The notes beneath the pieces are model-generated. The model did not search any database. It saw only the letters and a program-made list of their open reading frames with translations, and was not told the origin of the DNA. A stretch of 7,449 nt of DNA from DATIVK01 sp035465955 (GTDB lineage Bacteria; Myxococcota; Myxococcia; Myxococcales; Anaeromyxobacteraceae), in the NCBI GenBank assembly GCA_035465955.1, contig DATIVK010000234.1, positions 1 to 7,449 of the forward strand. The letters are read 5' to 3'. This document shows, piece after piece, positions 1-6,014 of the stretch (position 1 is the stretch's first letter; each line of letters begins with the position of its first letter). Position numbers and translations under genes: made by a program.

Positions 1-141
1 GAGGGGCTGCGGATCGGCCCGTTCCTCGGGGCCACCGTGGGCCACTTCAGCACGGTGACCTCGGGGAGCGACCGGGTGCTCGCCGACCGGGCGCTCCACG
101 GCTGGCTCCAGGTCGGCCTCCGGGCCGAGCTCTCGCTCTGA
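1..141 (+). CDS. C-terminal end of an outer-membrane beta-barrel-like protein (5'-truncated by the window edge)
   Basis: The reading frame is open from the first base and ends at TGA 139-141, giving the last 46 residues of a protein. The fragment has alternating polar and hydrophobic residues. It carries a GPFLGATVGHFS segment and, near the end, HGWLQVGLRAEL, a pattern I associate with the last strands of outer-membrane barrel proteins of myxobacterial type. Too little is present to name a family. Codon use is strongly G/C at third positions, as in a real gene of this genome. It converges on the next gene with only 16 bases between the two stop codons. I see no terminator hairpin in that gap. 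That it is coding is likely; the barrel assignment is an inference from pattern. Confidence 0.6.
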   Translation, partial: EGLRIGPFLGATVGHFSTVTSGSDRVLADRALHGWLQVGLRAELSL

Positions 142-157
142 GTCCGAGCCGCCGGCG

Positions 158-1018
158 CTACTGGGCGAACTGGAGCTTCACGGCGGCGGAGATCACCCGC
201 GCGTTCGGATCGTCGACCGACTGGCGGTAGGCCACGTCGACCCCCCCGCCGTTGGCGGAGACCAGCCCGGCGCCGATCGACCACCACCGCGTGTCGAGCG
301 TCTCGTCGATCACGTAGCTCGCGCGCAGCGGGGCGACCTCGCCGAGCAGGACCTCGGCGCCGAGGGCGTAGCGGTTGGTGGTCTCGCCGCGCCGGTCCAG
401 GTCCGCGCGCCAGTCGAACGTCCCCTGGATCCCCCGGTCGCTGCCGACCGAGATCCCGGCCCCTACGCCGCGGGGCAGGTCGAGGTCGTGCGACGTCGGC
501 GCGAGGTTGTAGCCCGCGAGGCCGACCGCGACCAGGTCCGCGACCTGCCAGAGGAGCCCCGCGTCGACGGTGGCGGCGCTCACGGACCTGTCCCCGGAGA
601 GGTCGAAGTACTTCCCGGCCACGCCGAGGAAGATCCCCTGCGACACCGGCCCGGCGATGGCGAGGTGGTAGAGCGACCCCCGCTCCCGCCCCTCCGTCGC
701 CTGCCCATAGGCCATGGCCGCGGCGACCGAGCCCGACAGCGAGTCGGCCACGGAGGCCGTCCAGACCTGCTCCGTGGTCTCGGCGCCGCGCCGCTCGAAC
801 CAGGCCTGCGCCTCGGCCGAGTACCGGTGCCGGGCGGAGAGGGCCGCCGGGTTCACGTAGATGGCGTCGTTCCCCGACGCGATGCCGATCGCCGCGCCGA
901 GGCCGAGCGCGCGGGGGCCGGAGAGGTCGGCCACGCCGCCGGGCGCGATCGGCCCGGCGCCGGCCGCGGCGAGCGGGAGGAGCGAGATCGCGAGAAGGAC
1001 GGAGGTTTTCGAGCGCAC
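158..1018 (-). CDS. PorV/PorQ-like outer-membrane beta-barrel protein, exported
   Basis: This is a 286-residue protein starting at GTG 1018. It begins MRSKTSVLLAISLLPLAAAGAG, a typical Sec signal peptide with likely cleavage near residues 19-21. Just after it, residues 34-61 contain GPRALGLGAAIGIA and GNDAIYVNPAALS. This matches the N-terminal motif of PorV/PorQ and FadL-related proteins (GxRALGMGGAF...NPAGL). The rest is alternating beta-strand sequence with Gly-rich turns, ending VKLQFAQ, as expected of an outer-membrane barrel. The frame stays open up to 1468, but that extension is Arg/Ser-rich, lies antisense to dksA and would bury the signal peptide, so GTG 1018 is preferred. No Shine-Dalgarno site precedes it; a -10-like TATCCT ends 6 bases upstream instead. 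Family-level function is unknown: it could be a porin, a lipid transporter or a secretion accessory. The gene call is sure; the family call is moderately sure. Confidence 0.8.
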   Translation of the reverse strand: MRSKTSVLLAISLLPLAAAGAGPIAPGGVADLSGPRALGLGAAIGIASGNDAIYVNPAALSARHRYSAEAQAWFERRGAETTEQVWTASVADSLSGSVAAAMAYGQATEGRERGSLYHLAIAGPVSQGIFLGVAGKYFDLSGDRSVSAATVDAGLLWQVADLVAVGLAGYNLAPTSHDLDLPRGVGAGISVGSDRGIQGTFDWRADLDRRGETTNRYALGAEVLLGEVAPLRASYVIDETLDTRWWSIGAGLVSANGGGVDVAYRQSVDDPNARVISAAVKLQFAQ

Positions 1019-1024
1019 CCCGGG

Positions 1025-1052
1025 AGGATAGCGCCCGGCCCGATCGCCGCAA
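1025..1052 (-). promoter_or_regulatory. Candidate promoter of the PorV-like gene
   Basis: On the minus strand TTGCGG (1052-1047) is followed after 16 bases by TATCCT (1030-1025). The -10 is 4/6 to the TATAAT consensus and keeps the key T-A...T positions; the -35 is 3/6. The -10 ends only 6 bases before GTG 1018, so transcription would start at or next to the start codon. This is a pattern match only. Confidence 0.4.
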
Positions 1053-1082
1053 GAAAGCGGCAGGTATCGCCGCCGCGAACCC

Positions 1083-1111
1083 TTGGCCCGTGCCGGTGAT
1101 GGCGCTATCGT
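1083..1111 (+). promoter_or_regulatory. Candidate promoter of dksA
   Basis: TTGGCC (1083-1088) and TATCGT (1106-1111) are separated by exactly 17 bases, each matching 4/6 of the sigma-70-type consensus. The predicted start near 1118 gives a leader of about 25 bases carrying the ribosome site. It lies back to back with the candidate promoter of the divergent PorV-like gene, the two -35 elements being 30 bases apart. This is a pattern match only. Confidence 0.4.
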
Positions 1112-1131
1112 CGACGACAGGTGTCGGCTCC

Positions 1132-1137
1132 GGAGGT
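1132..1137 (+). promoter_or_regulatory. Ribosome binding site that fixes the dksA start
   Basis: GGAGGT lies 5 bases before ATG 1143. The same frame has an earlier ATG at 1083, but that one overlaps the candidate -35 element and would add 20 residues not usual in DksA. The ribosome site therefore selects 1143. Confidence 0.8.
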
Positions 1138-1142
1138 GGACG

Positions 1143-1499
1143 ATGCGCAGGCGTGAGTTCGTCCAGTACCGATCGCTCCTCCAGCACCAGCTGGCCGAGC
1201 TGGTGGGCCAGGGCGAGGTGACGGTCCGCGAGATGGTGTCGCGGGAGGCCGAGGAGATCCCGGACCCGAACGACCGCGGCACCGCCGAGAGCGAGCGGAA
1301 CTGGAAGCTCCGGCTGGGGGACCGCGACCGGCGCCTCGCCGCCAAGATCGAGGCCGCCCTCGGCCGCCTCGAGAACGGCACGTTCGGCGTGTGCGAGACC
1401 TGCGGCAAGGCCATCTCGGCGGGGCGCCTCAAGGCCCGCCCCGTGACCACCCTCTGCATCGACTGCAAGACGGAGGCGGAGCGGAGCGAGAAGAGCTAG
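1143..1499 (+). CDS. dksA: RNA polymerase-binding transcription factor DksA
   Basis: This 118-residue protein is of the DksA/TraR family, which binds in the RNA polymerase secondary channel and, with ppGpp, adjusts promoter activity during starvation. Residues 1-70 are the charged helical coiled-coil part. Its tip is IPDPNDRGTAESE (39-51), where D41 and D44 match the two essential aspartates of E. coli DksA (D71, D74). The position of the conserved Ala76 is Gly46 here. The zinc-finger region at 80-110 has four cysteines, C84-x2-C87-x17-C105-x2-C108, within GTFGVCETCGKAI and ARPVTTLCIDCKT. This is the classical C4 type, not the variant with fewer cysteines. At 118 residues it is shorter than E. 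coli DksA (151) and fits the short delta-proteobacterial form. The start is set by GGAGGT. galU follows after 33 bases with no terminator visible, so read-through is likely. Confidence 0.93.
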   Translation: MRRREFVQYRSLLQHQLAELVGQGEVTVREMVSREAEEIPDPNDRGTAESERNWKLRLGDRDRRLAAKIEAALGRLENGTFGVCETCGKAISAGRLKARPVTTLCIDCKTEAERSEKS

Positions 1500-1532
1500 A
1501 GCGCGTCCCGTGGAGGGGCTAGAGTCCCCGCC
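1496..1532 (+). promoter_or_regulatory. dksA-galU spacer with two alternative start signals for galU
   Basis: GGAGGGG (1512-1518) could serve as a ribosome site, but it sits 14 bases from ATG 1533, longer than the usual 5-9. TAGAGT (1520-1525) resembles a -10 element ending 7 bases before the ATG, with a weak -35-like TAGAGC (1497-1502) 17 bases upstream. Either galU is read from the dksA transcript using a distant ribosome site, or it also has its own promoter giving a nearly leaderless mRNA. The 7-base repeat GCTAGAG occurs at 1495-1501 and 1518-1524. Confidence 0.3.
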
Positions 1533-2396
1533 ATGTCACGGATCCGCAAGGCGGTCATCCCGGCGGCGGGGCTCGGCACCCGCTTCCTCCCTGCGACGAA
1601 GGCGGTCCCGAAGGAGCTGCTCCCGATCGTCGACGTCCCCACGATCCAGCACATCGTGGGGGAGGCGGTCGCGGCGGGCGTGCGCGACGTCATCCTGGTC
1701 TGCGCGCGCGGCAAGGACTCGATCGTCGACCACTTCGACATCGCGCCCGAGCTGGAGGCGCACCTCGAGCGCCACGGCAAGCACGAGCTCCGTCAGCACA
1801 TGCGCGAGATCGCGGAGATGGCCAACGTCGTGGTCGTCCGCCAGCAGCAGCCGCTCGGCCTGGGCCACGCGGTCCTCTGCGCGAAGGACCTGGTCGGCGA
1901 CGAGCCCTTCGTGGTGATGCTCGGCGACGACATCATCGACGCGAGCGTCCCGGTCACGAAGCAGCTCGCCGACTGCTACGAGCGCCACCGGCTCGGCACC
2001 ATCGCCCTCATGGAGGTCCCGGCCGCCGAGACGCACCAGTACGGCATCGCCGCGGGCAAGCCCCTGGACGACCGCACCATGCGGATCGACCGGCTCGTCG
2101 AGAAGCCGAAGCAGCAGCCGCCGTCGAACCTCGCGGTCATCGGGCGCTACGTCCTGCCGCCGCGGATCTTCTCGTACCTCGAGCAGGTGAAGCCGGGGGT
2201 CGGCGGCGAGATCCAGCTCACCGACGCCCTCGCGATGCTGGCGCAGGAGGTGGGGCTCCTCGGCTACCGCTTCGAGGGGGAGCGCTTCGACGCCGGCGAC
2301 CGGCTCGGCTACCTGAAGGCCAACATCGCGTTCGCGATGAAGCGGCCCGAGCTGGCGGGAGCGCTGCACGACTACATGAAGGGGCTCGTGAAGTGA
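1533..2396 (+). CDS. galU: UTP--glucose-1-phosphate uridylyltransferase (UDP-glucose pyrophosphorylase)
   Basis: GalU makes UDP-glucose and pyrophosphate from UTP and glucose-1-phosphate. UDP-glucose feeds lipopolysaccharide, exopolysaccharide and galactose metabolism in the cytoplasm. The 287-residue protein is close to the family length (302 in E. coli). It opens with the nucleotide-binding signature AAGLGTRFLPATKAVPKELLP (G13 to P31, with T16, R17, K23 and K27). It then shows QQQPLGLGHAV (104-114), the LGDDII loop (130-135) whose aspartates are the presumed metal ligands, VEKP (189-192), GRYVLPP (205-211), GEIQLTDA (225-232) and a C-terminal FDAGDRLGYLKA (252-263). All are usual landmarks of bacterial GalU and nothing is missing. 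ATG 1533 is the only start that preserves the N-terminal motif. The stop overlaps the next gene's GTG by 4 bases, implying coupled translation. Confidence is very high. Confidence 0.97.
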   Translation: MSRIRKAVIPAAGLGTRFLPATKAVPKELLPIVDVPTIQHIVGEAVAAGVRDVILVCARGKDSIVDHFDIAPELEAHLERHGKHELRQHMREIAEMANVVVVRQQQPLGLGHAVLCAKDLVGDEPFVVMLGDDIIDASVPVTKQLADCYERHRLGTIALMEVPAAETHQYGIAAGKPLDDRTMRIDRLVEKPKQQPPSNLAVIGRYVLPPRIFSYLEQVKPGVGGEIQLTDALAMLAQEVGLLGYRFEGERFDAGDRLGYLKANIAFAMKRPELAGALHDYMKGLVK

Positions 2397-3169
2397 CGCG
2401 CCTCCGACGCGCGATCGCGGCGCTCCTCGTCGCCGCGGTGGCCCTGCCGGCCGCCGCCTACGTCCTGTCCGTCCCGGCGATCCTCCGCCGCCTCGCCGCC
2501 CGGCGCGCCGCCCTGTCGCTCGCCAGCGTCGAGGTGACCGGCACGCTCCAGGCGGACGGCGCGGCCGGCGCGGCGGTCCTCGCCGCGGGCGGCGTCCGCG
2601 GCGCGGGGGGGCTGGCCGCCATCCCTGCCCGCATCGCCTGGAAGGTCCCCGGCCGCTGCCGGGTGGAGCTGACTCCGCCCGACGCGGCGGAGGCGGACCG
2701 CCCCTTCCTGCTCGTCCGCGACGACAAGGTGACCGGCGACGCGGAGCTGGCGCGCGAGCCGGCCTTCTCCGCCCTCGCCCGCGCGATCTGCACGCTGCTC
2801 GCCGTCGCGCCCGACGCCCAGGACGCCGACCGCCCGTGGGCCGCGGCCCTCCAGCGGCGCGGCGTCACCCTCGGCGGCGGCGCCCGGCTCGGCCGCTTCG
2901 ACGGCCGGATCTCCTACGTCATCGGCGGCCGCCCCACCGACACGAAGCCCCTCGCCTGGATCGACAAGGAGAGCTTCCAGCCGGTGCGCCTCCTCTTCAA
3001 CGAGGCGGGGAAGGCGACCGACGTCCGCCTCCTGGGCTGGGGCTCCCCCACGGGGGGCGACTGGGCACCCCGGGCCATCGAGGTGCACGCCGGCGCCGCG
3101 CTCCAGGTCCGGTTCACGACCGAGAAGGCGTCGGCGAACCCGCGGCTCCCCGAGCTGCTGTTTCAATAG
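2393..3169 (+). CDS. Exported protein of unknown function, possibly LolA-like
   Basis: This 258-residue protein starts at GTG 2393, which overlaps the galU stop as GTGA, so translation is probably coupled to galU. The N-terminus, MTRLRRAIAALLVAAVALPAAAY, is a signal peptide or a single membrane anchor; no lipobox cysteine is visible. The middle (about 45-150) is Ala-rich and contains IAWKVPGRCRVEL, LLVRDDKVTG and one CTLL segment. The C-terminal part (186-258) has LAWIDKESFQPVRLLF, DWAPRAIEVHAG, ALQVRFTTEKASANPRLPELLF. This order, an 'Asp-Lys...Pro-Val-Arg' strand followed by 'Pro-Arg-Ile-Glu-Val' and a final 'Asn...Leu...Leu-Phe', resembles LolA-type or lipoprotein-sorting-like beta folds, which bind lipid chains. 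I do not recognise a named gene. The gene call is firm and the fold is a tentative inference. Position after galU suggests an envelope role. Confidence 0.8.
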   Translation: MTRLRRAIAALLVAAVALPAAAYVLSVPAILRRLAARRAALSLASVEVTGTLQADGAAGAAVLAAGGVRGAGGLAAIPARIAWKVPGRCRVELTPPDAAEADRPFLLVRDDKVTGDAELAREPAFSALARAICTLLAVAPDAQDADRPWAAALQRRGVTLGGGARLGRFDGRISYVIGGRPTDTKPLAWIDKESFQPVRLLFNEAGKATDVRLLGWGSPTGGDWAPRAIEVHAGAALQVRFTTEKASANPRLPELLFQ

Positions 3170-3172
3170 CCA

Positions 3173-3189
3173 CGGGGCGCGCCGCCCCG
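3173..3189. terminator. Perfect GC hairpin between convergent genes
   Basis: CGGGGCG (3173-3179) and CGCCCCG (3183-3189) form seven uninterrupted G-C pairs around a 3-base loop. It lies 3 bases after the stop of the exported-protein gene and 10 bases from the stop of the kinase gene. That is where a two-way terminator would sit. Neither strand has a T-run after the stem, so it is not a standard intrinsic terminator. It may act by pausing, by helping a factor, or as a 3'-end protector. Confidence 0.45.
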
Positions 3190-3199
3190 CCCCGCCGGC

Positions 3200-5722
3200 T
3201 CAGGCCCGCACCGACGCGATCGCGCGCGCGAGCGCCTCGCTCTCCGGGGGCTTCTCCACGCACGGCTGCCCGGTGGCCGCCACCGCCGCCGCCATCGCGT
3301 CGGTGACCGCGCCGCCGGTGATGAAGACCACCCGCCGCGCCAGCGCCGGGTCGATCGTCCGCAGCCGGTCGTGGAAGCCCGGCCCGGAGAGGCCGGGCAT
3401 CATCACGTCGCAGAGGATCGCGTCGGGGGGCGGGTCCGCGACGAGGCGCGCGAGCGCCTGCTCGGGCCCCGTCTCGACGGAGACCTGCGCCGAGCGCCCC
3501 AGCAGCCGGGCGAGGGCGCGCGTGACCGCGGGATCGTCGTCGACCACCAGGATGTGACCGCGCGGCGGCGCCACCTCCTGCGACGCCTCGGGCACCGGCG
3601 CGTCGCCCGCGCCCGGGAGGAGCACGGTGAAGCGCGTGCCGGCGCCCGGCTCGCTCTCGAAGGCGATGGAGCCGCCCAACCGGGTCACGATGCCGTGGCA
3701 GATCGAGAGGCCGAGCCCGGTGCCCTCGCCGACCGCCTTGGTGGTGAAGAAGGGCTCGAAGACGCGCCCCTGCAGCTCCATGGGGATCCCGACGCCGTTG
3801 TCGGCGATCTCGACCGCGGCCCTCCCGTCCGCAGTCGCCCCGCACCGGACGACGATCTCGGCGCCGCCGGGAGCGTCCGCGCGGGCTGCCTGGCCCGCGT
3901 TGACCAGGAGGTTCACGAAGACCTGCCCCAGCTCGTTGGCGCGGGCGAGGACGACCGGCGCGTCGCCGATCTCCTCGACGACGCGCGCGCGGTGCTGGAT
4001 GGTGTTGGCCACGAGCCGCAGCGCGCGGCGCAGCTCCTCGGCGACGTCGATGCGGTCCGGCGGCCCCTCGCCGGGGCGCGAGTAGGCGCGCAGGGCGCGG
4101 ACGACGTCGCGCACCCGCTCCGCCCCGTGGATCGCCTCGACGAGGGCGCTGCGCTCCTCCTCCCCCAGCCCGGCGAGCGCGCCGGACGAGAGGCTCTCCT
4201 TCACGAAGGAGAGGTTCCCGAGGACGTACGAGAGGGGGTTGTTGATCTCGTGGGCCACGCCCGCCGCGAGCGTCCCGAGGCTGGCCAGCCGCTCGGTCGC
4301 CTCCGCCCGGAGCCGATCTCGCACGTCGCGGGTGGTCGCGATGCAGTGCTCCTCGGCGTCCAGCTCCAGGCGGACGAGGCTCACCGCCACGGGGACCCTC
4401 TCGCCGCGCCGACGGACGCGGAGGGAGAGCTCGACCGACTGGAACTCGCGCAGCCGCGCCCAGGTCTCGCGCCACCAGTCGGGCGTCTTCCCGTAGAGCG
4501 CCTCGAAGCGCCGCCGCTGCCCGTCGGCGACCCCGGCGTCGGCGCGCAAGCGCGCCGCCGCCCCGTTCGAGAAGACGACGACCCCTTCGGCCGACACCAC
4601 CTCGATCGCCTCGGCCGCCTGCTCGACCACCTGGTAGGCGAGCCGGAGCGCCCGCTCCGCCCCTTGCGCCCGCTCCACCTGCTCGGCGAGCCGTGCGTCG
4701 GAGGCGGCCTGCAGGCGGCCCAGGAGGACGTTGAACGCGGCGGAGAGCGCGCCGACCTCGTCCTCGCCCGACCGGGGCACCCGGACGTCCGCCCGCTCCG
4801 CCATCGCCGCGCTGACGACGCTCGCGCTGAGCGCGCGGATCCCCCCGGTCAGGCGGGTGGAGAGCTGCCACACCACCGTGAAGAGGACGACGAACATCAC
4901 GGCGACGCCGAGCGCCGTCGCGCCGGAGAAGCGGTGCAGGCCCCGGAACGCCACGGAGTGGGGGACCGCGAGCCGGAGCCTGAGGTGCGTCGCCTCCCCC
5001 AGGGTGAGCGGGCGCTCGGCGACCAGGAAGTCGGCGTCCATCGACGCCTCCCCGAGCGGCACGGCGGGCGCGTCCGGATCGACGAGCGCCACCTCCTGCT
5101 GGCGCGCGGTCCCGGAGGTCTCCGCGAGGATCGGGGCGAGGGCGATCTGCGCGACGAGCGCCCCCTCGGGGCGCCCGGTGCCCGGGAAGAGGAGCGGGTG
5201 CGCGTAGACGATGACGGGCCCCTCGTCACCACGGCGGACGGTGACCTCGACCTCTCCCCGCTCCACGACGTCCGCGATCCACGGCGCGCCCGCGAAGCCC
5301 TCCGGCGCCCCCGGCTGCTCGCCGCAGATCCCCTTCCCCTGGAAGTCCACGATCGCGAGGCGCACGGGGATCGGGGCCAGCTCCGCGAAGTCGCCCAGGA
5401 GCGGGCGCACGACGGGGTCGCACCCCTCGGAGTCCACCAGCGCGTTGGTGACGATCCCGTTGCGCGCCAGGGCGCGCGCGCCGTGGACGACGCCGCCGAC
5501 GGTGAGCTCGATGCGGAGGGCGGCGGCCTCGGTCCGCGACTCGAGCTCGGCGAGGACGCTCTCGCGGATCGTCCCGCGCGCGGTGAAGTAGCCGGCCAGC
5601 ATCATCACCGAGCCCAGCGCCAGCGACATCGCGATGGAGGTGGCGAAGTGCTTCCGGAAGGCGCTGGCCCGGACCCAGGCGGGGATCGAGCCGAGCCGCT
5701 GCGCGAGCCCCCCCGCGAGCAT
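3200..5722 (-). CDS. Membrane-bound hybrid sensor histidine kinase (periplasmic sensor-HAMP-PAS-kinase-receiver)
   Basis: This is an 840-residue two-component sensor. The domains in order are: a transmembrane helix at 26-46; a periplasmic sensor of about 220 residues (47-265), probably a double-Cache-like fold; a second helix at 268-286; HAMP at about 287-340, linked by a short coiled coil to a PAS domain at about 362-468; a phospho-acceptor region with GVAHEINNPL (H491); and an ATPase domain. The ATPase domain has an N-box with N604 and N608, a G1 motif DNGVGIP (641-647), FEPFFTTK (655-662) and GTGLGLS (667-673). A receiver domain (about 722-838) follows, with acidic D728-D730, phospho-acceptor D772 in CDVMMPG, T802 and K824. 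All catalytic residues are intact. There is no DNA-binding output and no Hpt domain, so a separate partner must pass the signal on. ATG 5722 is chosen because GGGGAG lies 8 bases before it. The open frame up to 5938 is Arg/Pro-rich intergenic sequence. The ligand is unknown. Confidence 0.93.
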   Translation of the reverse strand: MLAGGLAQRLGSIPAWVRASAFRKHFATSIAMSLALGSVMMLAGYFTARGTIRESVLAELESRTEAAALRIELTVGGVVHGARALARNGIVTNALVDSEGCDPVVRPLLGDFAELAPIPVRLAIVDFQGKGICGEQPGAPEGFAGAPWIADVVERGEVEVTVRRGDEGPVIVYAHPLLFPGTGRPEGALVAQIALAPILAETSGTARQQEVALVDPDAPAVPLGEASMDADFLVAERPLTLGEATHLRLRLAVPHSVAFRGLHRFSGATALGVAVMFVVLFTVVWQLSTRLTGGIRALSASVVSAAMAERADVRVPRSGEDEVGALSAAFNVLLGRLQAASDARLAEQVERAQGAERALRLAYQVVEQAAEAIEVVSAEGVVVFSNGAAARLRADAGVADGQRRRFEALYGKTPDWWRETWARLREFQSVELSLRVRRRGERVPVAVSLVRLELDAEEHCIATTRDVRDRLRAEATERLASLGTLAAGVAHEINNPLSYVLGNLSFVKESLSSGALAGLGEEERSALVEAIHGAERVRDVVRALRAYSRPGEGPPDRIDVAEELRRALRLVANTIQHRARVVEEIGDAPVVLARANELGQVFVNLLVNAGQAARADAPGGAEIVVRCGATADGRAAVEIADNGVGIPMELQGRVFEPFFTTKAVGEGTGLGLSICHGIVTRLGGSIAFESEPGAGTRFTVLLPGAGDAPVPEASQEVAPPRGHILVVDDDPAVTRALARLLGRSAQVSVETGPEQALARLVADPPPDAILCDVMMPGLSGPGFHDRLRTIDPALARRVVFITGGAVTDAMAAAVAATGQPCVEKPPESEALARAIASVRA

Positions 5723-5730
5723 CAGCGCGG

Positions 5731-5736
5731 CTCCCC
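5731..5736 (-). promoter_or_regulatory. Ribosome binding site that fixes the kinase start
   Basis: Read on the minus strand, GGGGAG ends 8 bases before ATG 5722. This supports a start 72 codons inside the longest open frame and places the first membrane helix at residues 26-46, as usual for such kinases. Confidence 0.65.
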
Positions 5737-5942
5737 GGCGTCCGCGCAGACGCGCGCGACGATGGTCACCATGGGTGCAGCGACACGGCGCATCGATGAC
5801 ACTCCCCCTGGGCCAAAATGTTACCAGCCCCCACGTGGGCGGGCGCCGCCTCGCCCTCCGCCGCGGCGATCGGTCGCTGTGGGGCGATGTGACCTTCGGC
5901 CCGACGCGCCGGGGGGAGGTCACCGGGGCGGTGCGCATCCGC

Positions 5943-5971
5943 TCGATCCCGCCGAGGCTCGCCCGTACAAT
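5943..5971 (+). promoter_or_regulatory. Candidate promoter of the bacteriohemerythrin gene
   Basis: TACAAT (5966-5971) is a 5/6 match to the -10 consensus, the best in the window. A weak -35-like TCGATC (5943-5948, 3/6) lies 17 bases upstream. The predicted start near 5978 gives a leader of roughly 37 bases that contains a GC hairpin and the ribosome site. Confidence 0.5.
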
Positions 5972-5980
5972 CGAGGATTC

Positions 5981-5999
5981 GGGCGCCCGCGGGCGGCCC
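5981..5999 (+). other. GC hairpin in the predicted hemerythrin leader
   Basis: GGGC (5981-5984) can pair with GCCC (5996-5999). Inside it, GCC (5985-5987) pairs with GGC (5992-5994) around a CGCG loop, with one bulged G at 5995. It ends 4 bases before the AGGAGG ribosome site, so it could affect mRNA stability or translation. Such pairings are common by chance in this base composition. Confidence 0.3.
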
Positions 6000-6003
6000 C
6001 CTC

Positions 6004-6009
6004 AGGAGG
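6004..6009 (+). promoter_or_regulatory. Ribosome binding site that fixes the hemerythrin start
   Basis: A full AGGAGG lies 5 bases before GTG 6015. It selects this GTG over the open frame that runs back to 5634, and gives a protein whose N-terminus matches the family. Confidence 0.88.
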
Positions 6010-6014
6010 ACGTC

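Larger units (their letters stand above)
5723..6014. other. Divergent control region between the hybrid kinase and the bacteriohemerythrin
   Basis: This 292-base stretch is non-coding on the preferred starts. It contains a palindrome ATGGTCACCAT (5762-5772), CATCGATG (5791-5798) and CCCACGTGGG (5830-5839). It also has a repeated ATGTKACC at 5818-5825 and 5887-5894, and a second GGTCACC at 5918-5924. Two 22-base blocks, 5810-5831 and 5881-5902, face each other with matching ends (GGGCC and GCCCC arms) but a diverged centre. The short AT-rich patch CCAAAATGTTACC (5813-5825) stands out from the surrounding GC and might hold the kinase promoter, but I cannot assign clear -35/-10 boxes there. Confidence 0.4.

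Noticed and set aside
1019..1468. N-terminal extension of the PorV-like protein
   Set aside because: It runs antisense through dksA, is Arg/Ser-rich, and would place 150 residues before a clear signal peptide.
5723..5938. N-terminal extension of the hybrid kinase by 72 residues
   Set aside because: It is Arg/Pro-rich with no domain character, covers the divergent control region, and a good GGGGAG ribosome site supports ATG 5722.
5634..6014. N-terminal extension of the hemerythrin by 127 residues
   Set aside because: It overlaps the 5' end of the kinase gene antisense, and AGGAGG plus the family N-terminus support GTG 6015.
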